Assembly (NCBI GenBank): GCA_029261995.1
Contig: JAJDAF010000039.1
Coordinates: 124,001-188,000 of the forward strand
Direction: 5' to 3'
DNA: 64,000 nucleotides
Source: Candidatus Zhuqueibacterota bacterium
GTDB lineage: Bacteria; Zhuqueibacterota; Zhuqueibacteria; Oceanimicrobiales; Oceanimicrobiaceae
Below, in pieces: positions 40,854-49,899 of the stretch. Position 1 is the first letter of the stretch; every line of letters begins with the position of its first letter. The position numbers and the translations under genes were made by a program. Below the pieces are notes generated by a model that was given only the letters and a program-made list of their open reading frames with translations, ran no database searches and was not told the DNA's origin.

Positions 40854-41087
40854 GATAGCTCCTCTCCATTGTTCTCTGGGTGTTTGCCCGGATTTTGTTT
40901 GCTAATAATACGGCATCTTCAGGTTGGGAACACCAGGTTAGCGAAACCTACTTCAAAAGTCAACTAAAGAACGACTTGCAAAATGATTGCATTTATGGTT
41001 TATTTTCTTAGATTTCTGTGCAGGGTGACAACTATCACGCCTTCGATACTTTGTCCAATCAGTTGTCTTTTCAAGAGGGGAAACGAA

Positions 41088-44000
41088 ATGGATTTTGGTC
41101 GCTCTGCGAATCACGCCGCTAGGGCACGCCATCTCCGCACTACAACTTTGATTTTGCTAACATGCCTCGCCAACACTGCTTTCTCTCAGACTGCATCGGT
41201 TGGCGGCATTGTGATGGACAGACGCACCGGCCAACCACTAGCCGGGGCTAACATCGTGGTCGTCGGGACGCGTCTCGGCGCGGCCGCCGACGAATTCGGT
41301 AGATACTTGATTACAGGTGTCCCAACGGGCGCTCGGACGGTGAGGGCCTCCTACCTCGGATACCGCACAAAAACAACTCGCACTCAGATTAAAGCCATTG
41401 GCGCACTTTCCGGAAAAATCGTCGATAATGTCACGGGCAAACCTATCTCCGGCATCCAGGTGTCGATCAAAGGGACTGAGTTCACCACGACAACCGACGA
41501 CACGGGAGGCTATGATTTCCGGGACCTTGAAAGCGGCAGTTATGTCATCCAGATCAAAAAGAATGGCTACCAGCCACTTGAGTCGATGGTATCTGTCAAA
41601 GCCAACGAGGTAAAATTCTTCTTAAAGGAAGACATCATCCGTGGGGAGGAAATCGTTGTCACCGGCATCGCCTCGCGTACGGCCAAGTCGGTGGCCGAGG
41701 TCGCAGCGTCAAGGGTGCACGCTCCGGCTTTTACGGAGAAACTCAGCTACTCCACCACATCGCAACTCCTCAATGGCAAGCTCGCCGGCGTTCAGGTTCG
41801 GCAATCCTCCGGCAACGTCGGTGGCGGTTTCCGCTTCGATATGCGTTCAGGTGGCGGCCTGAACGGCAACGAGCAGCCGATCATCTACGTCGATGGCGTA
41901 CGTATCGACAATGCAGAGATCTTCGGATTTGAAGTTGGCGGCCAGGGCGTCAATTTGCTGGCCGAACTCAATCCCGAGGAAATTGAGAACATTGAGGTGT
42001 TGAAAGGACCTGCTGGCGCGGTTTCCTACGGCACGGACGGCTCAAACGGTGTGGTCCTGGTGACAACGCGGCGTGGCGCCTACAGCGCCGATGGCGCCAA
42101 GGCTCGCTTCAACTACAAGATCACGAATGGCTGGAATACCCAAGCTTCCGACTACAGCCCGGGTGAACTTCTGTCAGCCGCAGATGCAAATTCTGTTTTG
42201 AGAACCGGAAGTGTCCTGCAAAACACGTTGAACGCCAGTGGCGGTTCAGAAAGCGTTCGCTACTTTGCGGCCCTTGACAGCCGAATCGAAGAAGGTATCC
42301 TCAAGCCCAACCGGCTGGACCGAAAGAATCTGCGCGCCAACATCGATTTTCTGCCCAACGACCGGCTGGTGGTCAGCGCCAGCACAAGCTTCACGCTGAG
42401 CAAAATGCAGAGGCCGTCAAACGACAACAATGTCTTCGGCTACCTGATCAACACGACGATTAGCCCCACATCATATGAATTCGTGGGTGGCGGGCGCTCC
42501 GCCATCGAGAATATCGACGACGACAACGAAAGCAACCGGTTCGTCGGTTCGTTGAGAGCGGAATACCAGCCGACCGATTTCTTTTCCACCAGAGTCAGCC
42601 TGGGCCTGGATGACCACGACTTTGAGCAAGAGCAACTCTATCCGGTCACCGAGACCTACAACGAAGCAACCTTCGACGCCGGCCTGAGAAACCACTTCAG
42701 CCGAAAGAGCCGGGCAGTGACCGCAGGTTTCGATGGCCGATTGTCCATCTCCCCAAACCGCGATTTGAATGTTTCCCTTGTCGGCGGTGTCCAACTGTTC
42801 GACCGCCAACTTGAGACGTTTTCAACACAGCGCTACGATTTCCTGACGCCCTTGATTACCACGCTCAAAGCCGGTTCACAGCAGTCCACAATCGATCAGA
42901 CGTCCCTGCACGAACGCCAGGCGGGTGTTTTCAGCGAGGCCAACGTGGCTATAGCCAACCGGTACTTTCTGTCGCTAAAGCTGCGGCGTGACTTCGCCAG
43001 CCGCATCGGACGCGACGCGGCCTCGATCTACTACCCGGGCGCCAGCCTGGCTTGGCGCCTAGACAGCTTCCGCTGGTTTCCGGGCCTGCTCCGCTTGTTC
43101 AAGCTGCGCGCGGCCTACGGCGAAACCGGTATTCTGCCCAGTTCCCTGGATGCCATTGACCTGGTTTTCAGACCTGAATCGGGAGCCTATGGCGCCGGTG
43201 GCATCGCGGCACGTGCCGGCAACAGCAAACTCAAACCAGAGCGTGTCCGGGAACTCGAATTGGGCCTCGACGCAGAGCTTGGCGGGCGGCTGGCGGCAGA
43301 ACTCACCTACTACAAGCAAAAGGCCAATGACAGTATCTTCGAAATTCCCAGAGCGCCGTCTACTGGCCTGCCTTCTGCCCCGATAAACGTCGGCGAAATC
43401 GAAGGCAGCGGTCTGGAGACGCTCGTGCATGCATCAATTCTGCGCACCAAAGCCATCGATGTCTCGATGTCCTTCATCAATAGCTGGCAGCGCAATGAAG
43501 TACGCGACATCGGCAGCGTGCAGCCAATTTTCGATAGCTTCTCGCTCAACGTAATCAAAGAGGGCTTGGCCAAGCATGAGTTTTACACCGAGCCATTCCT
43601 TGGCGCACTGTTTAATGATGATGGCACCTACTATGGGCCTGACTACGGCGATGCACCGCTGGCCCATGGCAATCCGCTACCGAGCTACACGGGCTCCTGG
43701 ACGCTTAACTTTCAACTCTTCGGCAGCCTGCGTCTCTATGCGCTGGTGGACTGGGCAACCGGTCATAAAATCTGGAACGGCAGCAGATCTCAATCTTACC
43801 TTGCCGGAAATAATCCGGCCTACAACCTGCTGGCGACTCAGCTCGGCATTGCGGGGACTTTTGAAGCGGATGGCGTGGCCTGGGATGTAGAGCCCGTTGC
43901 CGGCGTCGATCCGTTTACTCCGGGCACACGCGAATATGTTGAGGCCGGGGAGGCTTTCGCGAGAATGGACCCCTTCGTCGATTCCAACTTCATTGAGGAC

Positions 44001-44255
44001 GCCGATTTCATCAAACTCAGGGAACTGAGCCTGGGGTATTCTCTGAAAGGTATTTTGCCGCAAACCTGGAAACGCAGTGGGCTTCGCGACATCACTCTCA
44101 CGCTTTCCGGGCAGAACCTATTTACCTCGACCAAATACAGCGGGCCAGAAGTCGAGGTCAACTGGTCCGGAGCAAGGGACCTGGAGCGCGGCCAGGATTA
44201 TTTTACTCTGCAGATACCCCGCACTTACTCCGTAACTCTGAACGTTGCATTCTAG
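41088..44255 (+). CDS. SusC/RagA-type TonB-linked outer-membrane transporter
   Basis: ATG 41088 has AGGGG about eight bases upstream; the frame extends to 40983 but the extension does not look coded. The 1055-residue product has a signal ending AFSQ (about residue 34), then two consecutive carboxypeptidase-regulatory-like domains (about 36-105 and 106-180), a plug with the SusC hallmark QPIIYVDGVRI and the VLKGPAGAVSYGTDGSNGV segment (box quoted in part), and a barrel. Two such N-terminal domains in a row are less usual. With the SusD-like lipoprotein encoded 15 bases downstream it should form a glycan- or peptide-import complex in the outer membrane. The substrate is unknown. Confidence 0.92.
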   Translation: MDFGRSANHAARARHLRTTTLILLTCLANTAFSQTASVGGIVMDRRTGQPLAGANIVVVGTRLGAAADEFGRYLITGVPTGARTVRASYLGYRTKTTRTQIKAIGALSGKIVDNVTGKPISGIQVSIKGTEFTTTTDDTGGYDFRDLESGSYVIQIKKNGYQPLESMVSVKANEVKFFLKEDIIRGEEIVVTGIASRTAKSVAEVAASRVHAPAFTEKLSYSTTSQLLNGKLAGVQVRQSSGNVGGGFRFDMRSGGGLNGNEQPIIYVDGVRIDNAEIFGFEVGGQGVNLLAELNPEEIENIEVLKGPAGAVSYGTDGSNGVVLVTTRRGAYSADGAKARFNYKITNGWNTQASDYSPGELLSAADANSVLRTGSVLQNTLNASGGSESVRYFAALDSRIEEGILKPNRLDRKNLRANIDFLPNDRLVVSASTSFTLSKMQRPSNDNNVFGYLINTTISPTSYEFVGGGRSAIENIDDDNESNRFVGSLRAEYQPTDFFSTRVSLGLDDHDFEQEQLYPVTETYNEATFDAGLRNHFSRKSRAVTAGFDGRLSISPNRDLNVSLVGGVQLFDRQLETFSTQRYDFLTPLITTLKAGSQQSTIDQTSLHERQAGVFSEANVAIANRYFLSLKLRRDFASRIGRDAASIYYPGASLAWRLDSFRWFPGLLRLFKLRAAYGETGILPSSLDAIDLVFRPESGAYGAGGIAARAGNSKLKPERVRELELGLDAELGGRLAAELTYYKQKANDSIFEIPRAPSTGLPSAPINVGEIEGSGLETLVHASILRTKAIDVSMSFINSWQRNEVRDIGSVQPIFDSFSLNVIKEGLAKHEFYTEPFLGALFNDDGTYYGPDYGDAPLAHGNPLPSYTGSWTLNFQLFGSLRLYALVDWATGHKIWNGSRSQSYLAGNNPAYNLLATQLGIAGTFEADGVAWDVEPVAGVDPFTPGTREYVEAGEAFARMDPFVDSNFIEDADFIKLRELSLGYSLKGILPQTWKRSGLRDITLTLSGQNLFTSTKYSGPEVEVNWSGARDLERGQDYFTLQIPRTYSVTLNVAF

Positions 44256-44270
44256 CCGAAGGAGGAGACG

Positions 44271-45500
44271 ATGAAGAATACCCACCGAATGCTCTGCCGG
44301 CTGTTGCTGGCGCTCCTGCTGATGGGCATGGTGAGCGCTTGCAACGACTTCGTAAACGATGTCGATCCACCGGTCGATCAGATCGATGGCAACCGCCTGA
44401 CGCAAGAAAGCCAGATGCCCTTTCTGATGGCTGGTGTACAGCAGCGCTTTGCCACCACCTACGGCCAGACGATCGTTCTGGCGGACGCTCTCTCTGACGC
44501 ACTATTTTTCGATTCCGAGGTTCCTGGAGCCGTCCTGCGCAGCTTCGAAGATATCGATTTTGGCGAGATAGAGCTGGACAACAGCTCCGTTGAGGCACAG
44601 TTTGTGGATCTTGGCGAGCTGCGGTTTTTGGCGGACGACCTGCTCCGTCGTGCTCAGGAAATCACGTTCGACGACGCCGACCTGGAACGACAAGTCTTCT
44701 TCGTCGGCAATCTGTATGGCGGCATCGCCCGTTACCTGTACGCCACCTACACCGGGTTGGATGAAACGACCGGCGGAGGCGTGCTCGACGGCGGGCCATT
44801 CGTGCCGGCGCGGGAAATGTACAGGCTGGCGATAGAGCGGTTGCAGAGCGCGCTGGTCTACATCAGCGACGGCTACGATGAGAGCGTCCTGAATTCCATC
44901 ATCGCACGATGCCAACTTTTTTCCGGCAACCAGGCAGAGGCCGCGGCATTCGCCGGCCGAGGCCTCATGGCCGGCGACCCGCCGTTTCAGGCAAAGTACA
45001 ACTCGGAATCGGCCAATTTCTACTGGGCACAGGCTGGCCGCGGACAAACCCAGTTTGTGGTCGGTGACCGGTTTGCATTGTTTCTGGAAGACGATGAAGC
45101 AGAAAGCACACGGGTCAAAATTGAGGAAATTCTGGGCTTTGACGACGAAACTGTCTACTGGCGCCAAAAGCGCTATGCGGGCATCGACGCTCCTATACCG
45201 TTTATCTCGTGGCAGGAGAACGAACTCATGCTGGCCGAGCTGGATTTGCGGGCAAACCGCGTACAGGAGGCTTTAGATCGAGTAAACGCAGTCCGCGCGT
45301 TCTATCAGCTTTCGCAACTGCAGGGTTTTGAATTTGATCTGGATGTGCTTGTGGATGAACGGGAAAAGACGCTATTTCTGCAGGGGCTACGGCTGCCGGA
45401 CCAGCGCAGATTCGATCTGTTTGATCACCTGGAGGAAGGTGCCTGGCAGTACCTGCCGATCACCGAATCAGAACGCAACAACAATCCAAACCTTGATTAG
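44271..45500 (+). CDS. SusD/RagB-like substrate-binding lipoprotein
   Basis: The 409-residue protein has a lipoprotein signal with lipobox VSAC (Cys24) and a mostly helical mature part with tetratricopeptide-like helices (about 100-235). Near the C-terminus, ISWQENELMLAELDLR, ALDRVNAVRAFYQL and LVDEREKTLFLQGLR-LPDQRRFD match the conserved SusD end (the WxExxLxxAExxxR and ERxxELxxEGxRxxDLxR patterns). It is shorter than most SusD proteins (about 500 residues). It binds substrate at the cell surface and hands it to the SusC-like transporter encoded just upstream. AAGGAGGAG lies directly before the ATG. Confidence 0.88.
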   Translation: MKNTHRMLCRLLLALLLMGMVSACNDFVNDVDPPVDQIDGNRLTQESQMPFLMAGVQQRFATTYGQTIVLADALSDALFFDSEVPGAVLRSFEDIDFGEIELDNSSVEAQFVDLGELRFLADDLLRRAQEITFDDADLERQVFFVGNLYGGIARYLYATYTGLDETTGGGVLDGGPFVPAREMYRLAIERLQSALVYISDGYDESVLNSIIARCQLFSGNQAEAAAFAGRGLMAGDPPFQAKYNSESANFYWAQAGRGQTQFVVGDRFALFLEDDEAESTRVKIEEILGFDDETVYWRQKRYAGIDAPIPFISWQENELMLAELDLRANRVQEALDRVNAVRAFYQLSQLQGFEFDLDVLVDEREKTLFLQGLRLPDQRRFDLFDHLEEGAWQYLPITESERNNNPNLD

Positions 45501-45555
45501 CAGAATCTTCCTTGACTCACAAAGCGCCGCCATCCTGCGAGATTACTGTCGCGGG

Positions 45556-47688
45556 TCAACCGGCAAGAAGGTCCAATTGCTGCTCAGCCTTGCCTGAACG
45601 GTTGAGACTGATGGTCCGATAGTCGTCACCAAATTCACCCTTCTTCTGCTCGAACAACGTGCGAATGTTGTCATCCATGGTGAAATAGATTATCTGCCAA
45701 CCCGCCTTCGCCAGGTCGGCAACTTTGTCCACCATAAGCTTTCGGCGGCGCCAGTCTGAATACTGGAATGCGTCATCGAGAATCAGAAACAGCTTTTCAT
45801 CTCCCATCAGATTGCTGCTCAACCCAACCCGCAATCCCAGCAAAACCTGTTCCTGGGCGCCGGTACTCAATTCCGCCAGGTTGAAAATATTGTGCTGGTC
45901 AGAAACCACAACCTGTTCGCCGTCGAAGCTCAGATTATCGTAACGGCCGGTCATCTGCAGGATGGGGCGCTGCACAGTCTCACTTTGTAGAGCCTGCAAC
46001 ACCTTGCTCTCCTCCTCTTGCCGAAGTTCGGTCAGCACATCATTGACAACGATCTGCCCGAGAATGGTAGCGGTTTTCTGCCTGTACTGTTCACAGAAGT
46101 CACTGTGCAGTTCCCTCAGGTTTTCGATAATCTTCTCCCAGGAGCCAGAAATGTCATTGCCGGTTTCCTGGCAAAGTCTTTGTTTCAGAACTGCTTGCGC
46201 GCGACTGGCTTCATCCAACTCAGCCTGCAGTCGTACAAATTCAGCCGTGACCTCATCTTCCTCCTGCTTGCTGTACTTGCTTTCAGTCGCGGCCTCAACG
46301 AAATCGGAGGGATCGACATCGAGCCGTGCCAGATCGAGTTCCAGGCCACGCAGCTTGTCTTCGACGGCGCTGGTTTCTGCCTCAATTTTGTCCAGAACTT
46401 CACCCCACGCGCTGGCGGGCGCCTCGCTGCCGGCCAAAGTTCGTATGCGGGCCACAATTTCGCGTTCGCCGCGGCGAAGTTCGCGCGTCTCGTCATCCAC
46501 TTGGTCCCGCAAAACTTGAGCGGCGGAAAACTCCTTGGAGAGACGCTCCAGCTCGGCAGTAATGTCGGGTAAAGCCGTGAGGGTCTTGCCGAAATGCTCC
46601 CGGAAAGCAGCGCGCAGGTCATCCATCTCTTGATTTGCGGCCGAACCCGCCAACAGACGCCGGTAGCCGCGCAGATAAAGCCAGGCAGGAAGAAGGGCGA
46701 CAACCAGCGTTGCCGCGCCGAAAAGCGGCGGTTGGAAGAACGGCAAAACCGCGCCACCGGCAATCAGAACAATTGCCGCAGCCAGCCACCAAAGCGACGG
46801 GCGCCCAATTTCCCGGGCAAGGCCTGCCTGGTATTCTGCTTGCGCATGTTTCAGCCATTGGTAGTGTTCGCTTTCAGCCTCAGCCTGACGCAAACGGCCT
46901 TGCTTCTGGCGCAACGCGGCGCTCTGGTTGAGATGGTGCGCGATCTCCTTTCTGAGGTCCCGCACCGCCTGCGACGGGCGCTCTCTGATCTGTTGCCGCA
47001 ACTCACGTACTTTGCGATCTGTTTCAAAGGCAAGATGTCGTCTGGCGTGTGAAATCAGTTTCTGTCGCTCCTGCACGCTGCGAATTTGGTCTGTCAACTC
47101 GCGCCGCAAGCCGCCGGAAAAATGTTTGTCGATCTCATCAAAGAGCTGTTTGATGCGTTTCAATCGCTCCATTTGATCCAGGCGATCTTTGAGAATGCCC
47201 TGCCTCGGGCCTGAAATCTCTCCTTCGATGAGTCGAGCCTTGCTAACCGTTTTGGAAATACGCTCCTGGATATTGTCGAGAACAGCCCGGTTAGAAAGCA
47301 GGCGTTTCAGGACGCGCTTATCGATGCCTCCGTCAACGTCGGCCACCTGAACTTCTGCGCCCTTAACCACCAGGAGCCGGGAAAACTCCTGGGGCAGTCC
47401 GGGGCGACTGGAACGCAGATAATCCTCCAACTTATGCTCGGAATCCGGTGAGAAATCCAGCGCACGGCCATCGTTCAGACCGGCGACGGTGACTTTGCCA
47501 CGTCCGGGACTTTCTCTCAGGCGCCAGTCGGACGTCTGCCTGAAAAGTGACCGAATCAAGAACTCAACCAGAAACGTTTTGCCATTCTCATTGTGTCCAA
47601 AAATTAGATTTAAACGACCCAGTTCGAAATGAAATCGAATGTGCGGCCCCAGATTTTGTACACTGACTTCTTTAATCGATATGGCCAC
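45556..47688 (-). CDS. Rad50/SbcC-like ATPase with membrane hairpin (YhaN-like)
   Basis: The start is GTG 47688 with GGAG about nine bases upstream. The 710-residue protein has an N-terminal half-site with Walker A GHNENGKT (31-38), coiled-coil segments (about 160-290 and 350-560), and a C-terminal half-site with the signature LSTGAQEQVLLG and Walker B LFLILDDAFQYSD. At the tip of the coiled coil, where Rad50/SbcC carry the zinc hook, there are two adjacent hydrophobic helices (about 299-317 and 321-340) instead of CxxC. This resembles Bacillus YhaN. With the Mre11-like partner encoded two bases upstream it should form a membrane-tethered nuclease complex. Confidence 0.85.
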   Translation of the reverse strand: MAISIKEVSVQNLGPHIRFHFELGRLNLIFGHNENGKTFLVEFLIRSLFRQTSDWRLRESPGRGKVTVAGLNDGRALDFSPDSEHKLEDYLRSSRPGLPQEFSRLLVVKGAEVQVADVDGGIDKRVLKRLLSNRAVLDNIQERISKTVSKARLIEGEISGPRQGILKDRLDQMERLKRIKQLFDEIDKHFSGGLRRELTDQIRSVQERQKLISHARRHLAFETDRKVRELRQQIRERPSQAVRDLRKEIAHHLNQSAALRQKQGRLRQAEAESEHYQWLKHAQAEYQAGLAREIGRPSLWWLAAAIVLIAGGAVLPFFQPPLFGAATLVVALLPAWLYLRGYRRLLAGSAANQEMDDLRAAFREHFGKTLTALPDITAELERLSKEFSAAQVLRDQVDDETRELRRGEREIVARIRTLAGSEAPASAWGEVLDKIEAETSAVEDKLRGLELDLARLDVDPSDFVEAATESKYSKQEEDEVTAEFVRLQAELDEASRAQAVLKQRLCQETGNDISGSWEKIIENLRELHSDFCEQYRQKTATILGQIVVNDVLTELRQEEESKVLQALQSETVQRPILQMTGRYDNLSFDGEQVVVSDQHNIFNLAELSTGAQEQVLLGLRVGLSSNLMGDEKLFLILDDAFQYSDWRRRKLMVDKVADLAKAGWQIIYFTMDDNIRTLFEQKKGEFGDDYRTISLNRSGKAEQQLDLLAG

Positions 47689-47690
47689 AG

Positions 47691-48755
47691 TCAGTCTCCG
47701 TAGATCGTCTGCAGCGCTGACAGCAAGATATCCTGAGCCTGTGGCTGCAGTTCACTGTTTGCGAAAGCGAATTGATTGACCGCGGCGGAAACCCGTCTGG
47801 CAACTTCCGCCTTATTCGCATCGTCGGCCAAGTAAACATCCGTCAAAATGGGCTCGCCATCGCGATAGAATCTGAATCCCTGGAAACAATCCCGGATTGT
47901 TTTGAGCAAAACACGCTGGTCAACCGAGTAGCCGGAAAGCCGTACTTGCACACGAACTCTGGTCCGCTCTTCGGGTGATATGTTCCAAGCAGCAATGCGG
48001 TGCTCGATCTGCTCTCTGACAAATGCGGGCTCATCTTCTACCGGAAGCACAACAAACGACTCGTTGAAATAAATGAACTCGGTCTCGACGACATGTGGTT
48101 CAATGAATCCTGTGGAGGTATCTATGGTCACGAACCGCCTGCGGCCGGTTTCCCGGATATCAAGGCCGCAAGGCGACCCGACGTAGTGAACGACATCGCC
48201 ATCCATCGGTTTGTGGATGTGCCCCAGAATCACGTTCTTGGGGCGAAATTTATCCAGATCGACACGTGTCAGCGGCATGTAGACGCCCGGTTCCAATGGA
48301 TTGCGGTCATGAAGCCCGCCAGTCCAGTCGCCGTGTCCAATCAAAACCCAGCGTCCTGATCTTAGTCTGCCTGAAACTGCTGCGATATCTTCACCCATGG
48401 TCCGGTCTGCCCGGTAGGGCAGCAACAAAAACTGCAGCGCGCCGCTTTCAAACTCGCGGATTTCGGCATCGGTAATGACGGATACATTTTCCGCGGGCAA
48501 TGCGGCTTCGCTCAGGTCGAAATCGTGGTTACCCGGCAACATCAGAATGTCAATACACCGGAACTCGGGTCTGCGACAGATATTCTCAAAGTCGGCATAG
48601 TTCCGGCCTGACTCATCAAAGGTGTCTCCGGCCAGGATGAGAGATGAAATATCAAGGGAGACCAGACTCCGCAGGATGTTCTCGAAAGCAGCGAAACGGT
48701 CGCTATGTTTTTGACGCGTTGTCAGGTGCAAATCAGCGGCTACGGCGACTTTCAA
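47691..48755 (-). CDS. Mre11/SbcD-like metallophosphoesterase (YhaO-like)
   Basis: The start is TTG 48755 with GGAG five bases upstream. The 354-residue protein has the metallophosphoesterase motifs in order: ADLHL (about 7-11), LAGDTFDESG (about 43-52), LPGNHDFD (about 78-85), GHGDW (about 139-143) and LGHIHKP (about 176-182). These supply the two-metal site of Mre11/SbcD nucleases. A C-terminal capping region (about 230-354) follows. It is separated by two bases from the Rad50-like gene, so the pair is an operon. Its likely role is processing of DNA ends or damaged DNA near the membrane. Confidence 0.87.
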   Translation of the reverse strand: MKVAVAADLHLTTRQKHSDRFAAFENILRSLVSLDISSLILAGDTFDESGRNYADFENICRRPEFRCIDILMLPGNHDFDLSEAALPAENVSVITDAEIREFESGALQFLLLPYRADRTMGEDIAAVSGRLRSGRWVLIGHGDWTGGLHDRNPLEPGVYMPLTRVDLDKFRPKNVILGHIHKPMDGDVVHYVGSPCGLDIRETGRRRFVTIDTSTGFIEPHVVETEFIYFNESFVVLPVEDEPAFVREQIEHRIAAWNISPEERTRVRVQVRLSGYSVDQRVLLKTIRDCFQGFRFYRDGEPILTDVYLADDANKAEVARRVSAAVNQFAFANSELQPQAQDILLSALQTIYGD

Positions 48756-48854
48756 AGCTTCTCCAGGGATTGTTGCACTTACGATTCGTTTGAAATAACA
48801 TAATCTCGCTCAAAAAAGCAAGCGACTGCTTTGCGCAGTTTACGAAGTTTTCCC

Positions 48855-48882
48855 TTGACTTTGTGGTTACAATTCAAATAAT
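48855..48882 (+). promoter_or_regulatory. Promoter of the double-ACT gene
   Basis: TTGACT (48855-48860) and AATAAT (48877-48882) are 16 bases apart and lie 50 bases before the ATG at 48932, in the gap between divergent genes. Confidence 0.5.
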
Positions 48883-48931
48883 TGCTTGCAATACAAGGGG
48901 CCTTTTCCCGTATCAACCCTAAAGGTGTCAT

Positions 48932-49318
48932 ATGGCTCTTGAGAAACAGTTTTCGATATTCGTACAAAACAAAGTCGGAAGCCTCCGGGTATTGTGCAAG
49001 GAGTTGGCCAGGGAAGGCATAAATATCCGCGCGATCTCGGTTGTCGATGACCTAGAGTGGGGCATCGTTCGGCTAATCGTCGATAGTGATGACCGGACCC
49101 GGACAATTCTACAAGACCTGGACATGATGTACGGAGAAAGCCAAGTGCTTACAGTGGAATTGAGCAACCATCCGGGCGCGCTGGCCGATCTGGCCGACAA
49201 ACTTCTGACAGGTAACATCAACATTGAACAGGCTTACGCCACAGCGGTCGGCGACAACACGATTGTTGTCTTGTCGACGACAGATGACAAGAGAGCGAAC
49301 AGTGCCCTATCCGAATGA
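48932..49318 (+). CDS. Double ACT-domain protein
   Basis: The 128-residue protein consists of two ACT domains and nothing else. The first (about 5-66) begins KQFSIFVQNKVGSLRVLCKEL and the second (about 70-128) begins SQVLTVELSNHPGALADLADKL, each with the G-x-L loop after the first strand where small ligands bind. Such small tandem-ACT proteins are usually amino-acid sensors; the effector and partner are unknown. AAAGG precedes the ATG. The next gene is 72 bases downstream on the same strand. Confidence 0.85.
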   Translation: MALEKQFSIFVQNKVGSLRVLCKELAREGINIRAISVVDDLEWGIVRLIVDSDDRTRTILQDLDMMYGESQVLTVELSNHPGALADLADKLLTGNINIEQAYATAVGDNTIVVLSTTDDKRANSALSE

Positions 49319-49390
49319 ACTCCGCATCCGGTCTGTGACCCAACCTGCAACACCGACCACGCGCTGACTGAATCCAGAACAAACCTTCTC

Positions 49391-49834
49391 ATGCCCAAGA
49401 AGTTCACGCACCAAGTCAAAGTTCGCAACTACCATATCGACTCTTACGGGCACGTGAACAATGCCCAATATCTGGCCTATCTTGAGGACGCCCGCACGGA
49501 TTTCATGGATGGGCTCGGGTTCGACATGACGACCCTGCGGCGGCAAGACCTGCAAATCATCATAACTCGGGTTGAAATCGACTATAGGGCGCCGGCGACT
49601 CTTGGCGACACCTTGATGGTGCATGGTTGGTACAGCACGCTGGCATCCAGAAAAGTCACCTGGGAGCATGAAATTGTGAATCAACTGACTGAAAGATTGG
49701 TGGCGAAGGCGCAGGTAAGTGCGGCGTTGCTGCAAGGCGGGCACATCGTAGTGATCCCGTCAGAGATCAGAGATGTCATGCAGGACTATTTTTGGCCCGC
49801 CGGTCAGGCTCGGATTAGCCGGAAACCGGTATGA
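49391..49834 (+). CDS. Acyl-CoA thioesterase, hotdog fold (YbgC/4HBT family)
   Basis: The 147-residue protein matches the 4-hydroxybenzoyl-CoA thioesterase family: RNYHIDSYGHVNNAQYLAYLEDAR near the N-terminus holds the conserved aspartate/asparagine region and the hotdog helix, followed by five strands (VEIDYRAPATLGDTL and others). It should hydrolyse a short-chain or aromatic acyl-CoA in the cytoplasm; the substrate cannot be told. No strong ribosome binding site is visible before the ATG. It converges with the GGDEF/EAL gene; I see no clear terminator in the 65 bases between. Confidence 0.85.
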   Translation: MPKKFTHQVKVRNYHIDSYGHVNNAQYLAYLEDARTDFMDGLGFDMTTLRRQDLQIIITRVEIDYRAPATLGDTLMVHGWYSTLASRKVTWEHEIVNQLTERLVAKAQVSAALLQGGHIVVIPSEIRDVMQDYFWPAGQARISRKPV

Positions 49835-49899
49835 TTCTGTCGCAAACAACCCCGGAAAAACGATCCCCGTCGCCGGGTACTTTGATTTCAGAAGTAATT

